Part shown: piece by piece, positions 5,722-6,810 of the stretch
Layout of the letters: each line of letters opens with the position of its first letter
Position numbering within the stretch: the stretch's first letter is position 1
Assembly (NCBI GenBank): GCA_016869695.1
Contig: VGDN01000059.1
Location: 1-6,810, forward strand
Source of the DNA: Alphaproteobacteria bacterium
Lineage (GTDB): Bacteria > Pseudomonadota > Alphaproteobacteria > Rickettsiales > UBA1997
DNA: 6,810 bases
Direction of reading: 5' to 3'
Made by a program: the position numbers and the translations under genes
The notes under the pieces: generated by a model
Told to the model about the DNA's origin: nothing
Database searches by the model: none
Seen by the model: only the letters and a program-made list of their open reading frames with translations

Positions 5722-6622
5722 TGACGAAGGAATAATCATCAGCACAAAAAAATACGGTGAAGATTCCTTGGTGGTGAAAATTTTTTCGCGTGAACACGGA
5801 ATTTATCGAGGTTTTGTGCGCCAAGGAAAATCAAGGAAAGTAAGCGCCATCTATCAAGTAGGAAATTTTGTCTCTTTCGAATTTCGTTCACGCCTAGAAG
5901 AAAATCTTGGTGGTTTTTTTTCGGTGAATTTACTCAACTCTTTTTGTGCTAAGATTCTTTTTGACCATATTCGTCTAAACTGCTTCGCTTCACTATTCTC
6001 AATGCTCGACGAGCTATTCTTAGAGCGAGAAACTCACCAAGTTTTTTTTGTTGAGCTGCTCGATTTTTTACAAAAAAATTCTGCCGAAGAATTCAACCCA
6101 AATCCGTCGTTAGAATCACCACGCTCTCGCTACCTAAACCAGGATTCTGCTGACTTGGCTCTGCGCTTCCGCTCCTCAGCGTATGGAAGATACGCAGTCG
6201 GTGCGGTTCTCGATCCAAGCCAGCAGAATCCTGGTTTAGCGCGAGATCGCGGCAATTCTAACGACGGACTTGGGTTCAAAAAGAAATTCGTGGTTGCGGA
6301 TTACATCAAGCTCGAACTCGCGATGCTTAGAGAGCTTGGTTATGGAATTGATCTCTCTTCTTGCGTGGTAACTAGTGCTACGACTGACCTTGCTTTCGTC
6401 TCGCCGAAATCTGCGCAGGCTGTCTGCTTTACTGCGGGCAAGCCTTACCAACACAAGCTGTTAAAGCTGCCGAAGTTTTTATTAGAAATGGAGGGGGAAT
6501 TGGAGAATGAGCACCTGCTAAATGGACTGAAGCTTAGCGGATTTTTTCTGCAAAAATTTTTACCGCGCGATCCAAAGAAATATTCTCACCGAGACGAAAT
6601 CAGCAGGGTGTTAAGTAGTTGA
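5711..6622 (+). CDS. recO: DNA repair protein RecO carrying a 63-residue palindrome-encoded insert
   Basis: RecO helps RecR load RecA onto SSB-coated single-stranded DNA and anneals strands in RecF-pathway repair. The 303-residue protein has an N-terminal OB-fold (about 1-78: 'DEGIIISTKKYGEDSLVVKIFS', given here as residues 5-26, then 'HGIYRGFVRQG' 29-39 and 'RSRLEENLG' 59-67) and a helical C-terminal domain ('FLERETHQVFFVELLDFL' 103-120; 'YIKLELAMLRELGYGIDLS' 198-216; 'TTDLAFVSPKSAQAV' 224-238). This pattern fits alphaproteobacterial RecO; no zinc-finger cysteines are present. Residues 128-190 are an insertion encoded by a large palindrome (6092-6280). Without it the protein would be 240 residues, the normal RecO length, with the helix ending about residue 120 followed by 'KKFVVADYIKLELAML' as in homologues. 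The frame stays open through the insert. The ATG overlaps the miaA stop by 11 nt; the 3' end overlaps hemC on the other strand. Whether the protein still works is unknown. Confidence 0.93.
   Translation: MRFSDEGIIISTKKYGEDSLVVKIFSREHGIYRGFVRQGKSRKVSAIYQVGNFVSFEFRSRLEENLGGFFSVNLLNSFCAKILFDHIRLNCFASLFSMLDELFLERETHQVFFVELLDFLQKNSAEEFNPNPSLESPRSRYLNQDSADLALRFRSSAYGRYAVGAVLDPSQQNPGLARDRGNSNDGLGFKKKFVVADYIKLELAMLRELGYGIDLSSCVVTSATTDLAFVSPKSAQAVCFTAGKPYQHKLLKLPKFLLEMEGELENEHLLNGLKLSGFFLQKFLPRDPKKYSHRDEISRVLSS
6092..6280. mobile_element. Large palindromic element inserted in frame in recO (RPE-like)
   Basis: Left arm 6092-6158 and right arm 6215-6279 are inverted copies: aligned base by base they agree at 57 of 65 positions, with one 2-base gap. 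Perfect stems include 19 bp (6134-6152 with 6221-6239) and 14 bp (6103-6116 with 6255-6268). The 56-base centre folds too: CCGC 6169-6172 with GCGG 6203-6206, and a terminal hairpin GCGTAT 6179-6184 / ATACGC 6190-6195 around the loop GGAAG. By hand count 101 of 189 bases (53%) are G or C, against roughly 35-40% in the flanking recO sequence. It adds exactly 63 codons with no stop. Size, palindromy and in-frame location in a housekeeping gene are those of Rickettsia palindromic elements. It encodes no transposase and would be a non-autonomous element. I do not recognise its sequence as a specific RPE family. No second copy is seen in this window. Confidence 0.85.
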
Positions 6623-6810
6623 TTTGCTTCTTCTTTAACCTTACAAGCAACCGCCATTCCTAGACTACCAGCTTCTTCCAAATTTGCTTTTCCACATGAG
6701 CTAGTCTCAAAAATTTCCTGACCATCATGGCTCAGGAGGATTGTTTTTAGTTCTAATTTTTCATCCCGAACTACGGCATGAACGCCGATAGGAGTGGAGC
6801 AGGAGCCCCC
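6586..6810 (-). CDS. hemC: Hydroxymethylbilane synthase / porphobilinogen deaminase (partial, C-terminal 74 residues)
   Basis: Condenses four porphobilinogens into hydroxymethylbilane in haem and tetrapyrrole synthesis. Only the C-terminal domain lies in the window; the gene's start is beyond the right edge. The minus strand reads 'GGSCSTPIGVHAVV' at the edge, matching the HemC signature G-S-C-x-x-P-I whose cysteine carries the dipyrromethane cofactor (C242 in E. coli). It continues through 'LKTILLSHDGQEIF' to 'LEEAGSLGMAVACKV' and stops at TGA 6588-6586. About 70 residues follow the cofactor cysteine, as in E. coli HemC. The last 37 nt overlap the end of recO on the opposite strand, leaving no room for a conventional terminator between these convergent genes. 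Not visible in the ordinary list of long reading frames because it is cut by the edge. Confidence 0.93.
   Translation of the reverse strand, partial: GGSCSTPIGVHAVVRDEKLELKTILLSHDGQEIFETSSCGKANLEEAGSLGMAVACKVKEEANQLLNTLLISSR

Noticed and set aside
6042..6049. T8 run (another at 5914-5921, and A7 at 6072-6078) considered as a programmed or erroneous frameshift in recO
   Set aside because: RecO homology continues in one frame across all three runs, so no shift is needed.
6179..6195. Hairpin GCGTAT-GGAAG-ATACGC considered as an intrinsic terminator within recO
   Set aside because: No T tract follows on either strand; it is the tip of the larger palindrome.
6092..6280. CRISPR-like or IS-end interpretation of the palindrome
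   Set aside because: There is a single inverted pair with no spaced direct repeats, and no transposase is encoded inside it.

Overview
The window looks like a compact, somewhat AT-rich bacterial chromosome segment, most likely from an alphaproteobacterium. The clearest pointer is RecO, whose short sequence without zinc-finger cysteines and whose 'TTDLAFVSPKSAQAV' motif resemble alphaproteobacterial and Rickettsia-type RecO as I remember them. The other proteins (MurC, Nth, an SSADH-like aldehyde dehydrogenase, RluD, MiaA, HemC) are conserved housekeeping enzymes. I cannot name a genus. Placement in an AT-rich lineage such as Rickettsiales or Holosporales is an inference.

Layout. On the minus strand, murC (354-1787) is followed 35 bp downstream by a Phd/YefM-type antitoxin (82-318). 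An 8-nt overlap joins the antitoxin to the start of a PIN-domain (VapC-like) toxin that runs off the left edge (1-89). Divergent from murC is a tightly packed plus-strand run: nth (1817-2518), a gabD-like dehydrogenase (2499-3881), rluD (3884-4864), miaA (4846-5721) and recO (5711-6622). Consecutive genes overlap by 11-20 nt or are 2 nt apart, so this is almost certainly one operon with translational coupling. The C-terminal part of hemC (6586-6810) lies on the minus strand and overlaps the 3' end of recO tail to tail by 37 nt. No stretch longer than 300 bp lacks a gene; the longest gene-free gap is 35 bp.

The genes do not form one pathway. They cover peptidoglycan synthesis (murC), DNA base repair and recombinational repair (nth, recO), RNA modification (rluD for 23S rRNA, miaA for tRNA), aldehyde oxidation (gabD-like), tetrapyrrole synthesis (hemC) and a toxin-antitoxin pair.

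The notable discovery is a 188-189 bp near-perfect palindrome (6092-6280) inserted in frame within recO. Its arms of about 65 nt match at 57 of 65 aligned positions. It is markedly more GC-rich than its flanks and adds 63 codons to a region where ordinary RecO proteins have none; removing it restores a RecO of 240 residues. This is the behaviour of Rickettsia palindromic elements (RPEs), mobile palindromes that insert inside protein-coding genes. I cannot match it to any named RPE family, so it may be an undescribed element. A second, smaller oddity is a tract of four heptanucleotide repeats at the 5' end of nth, together with a better-placed TTG start just downstream.
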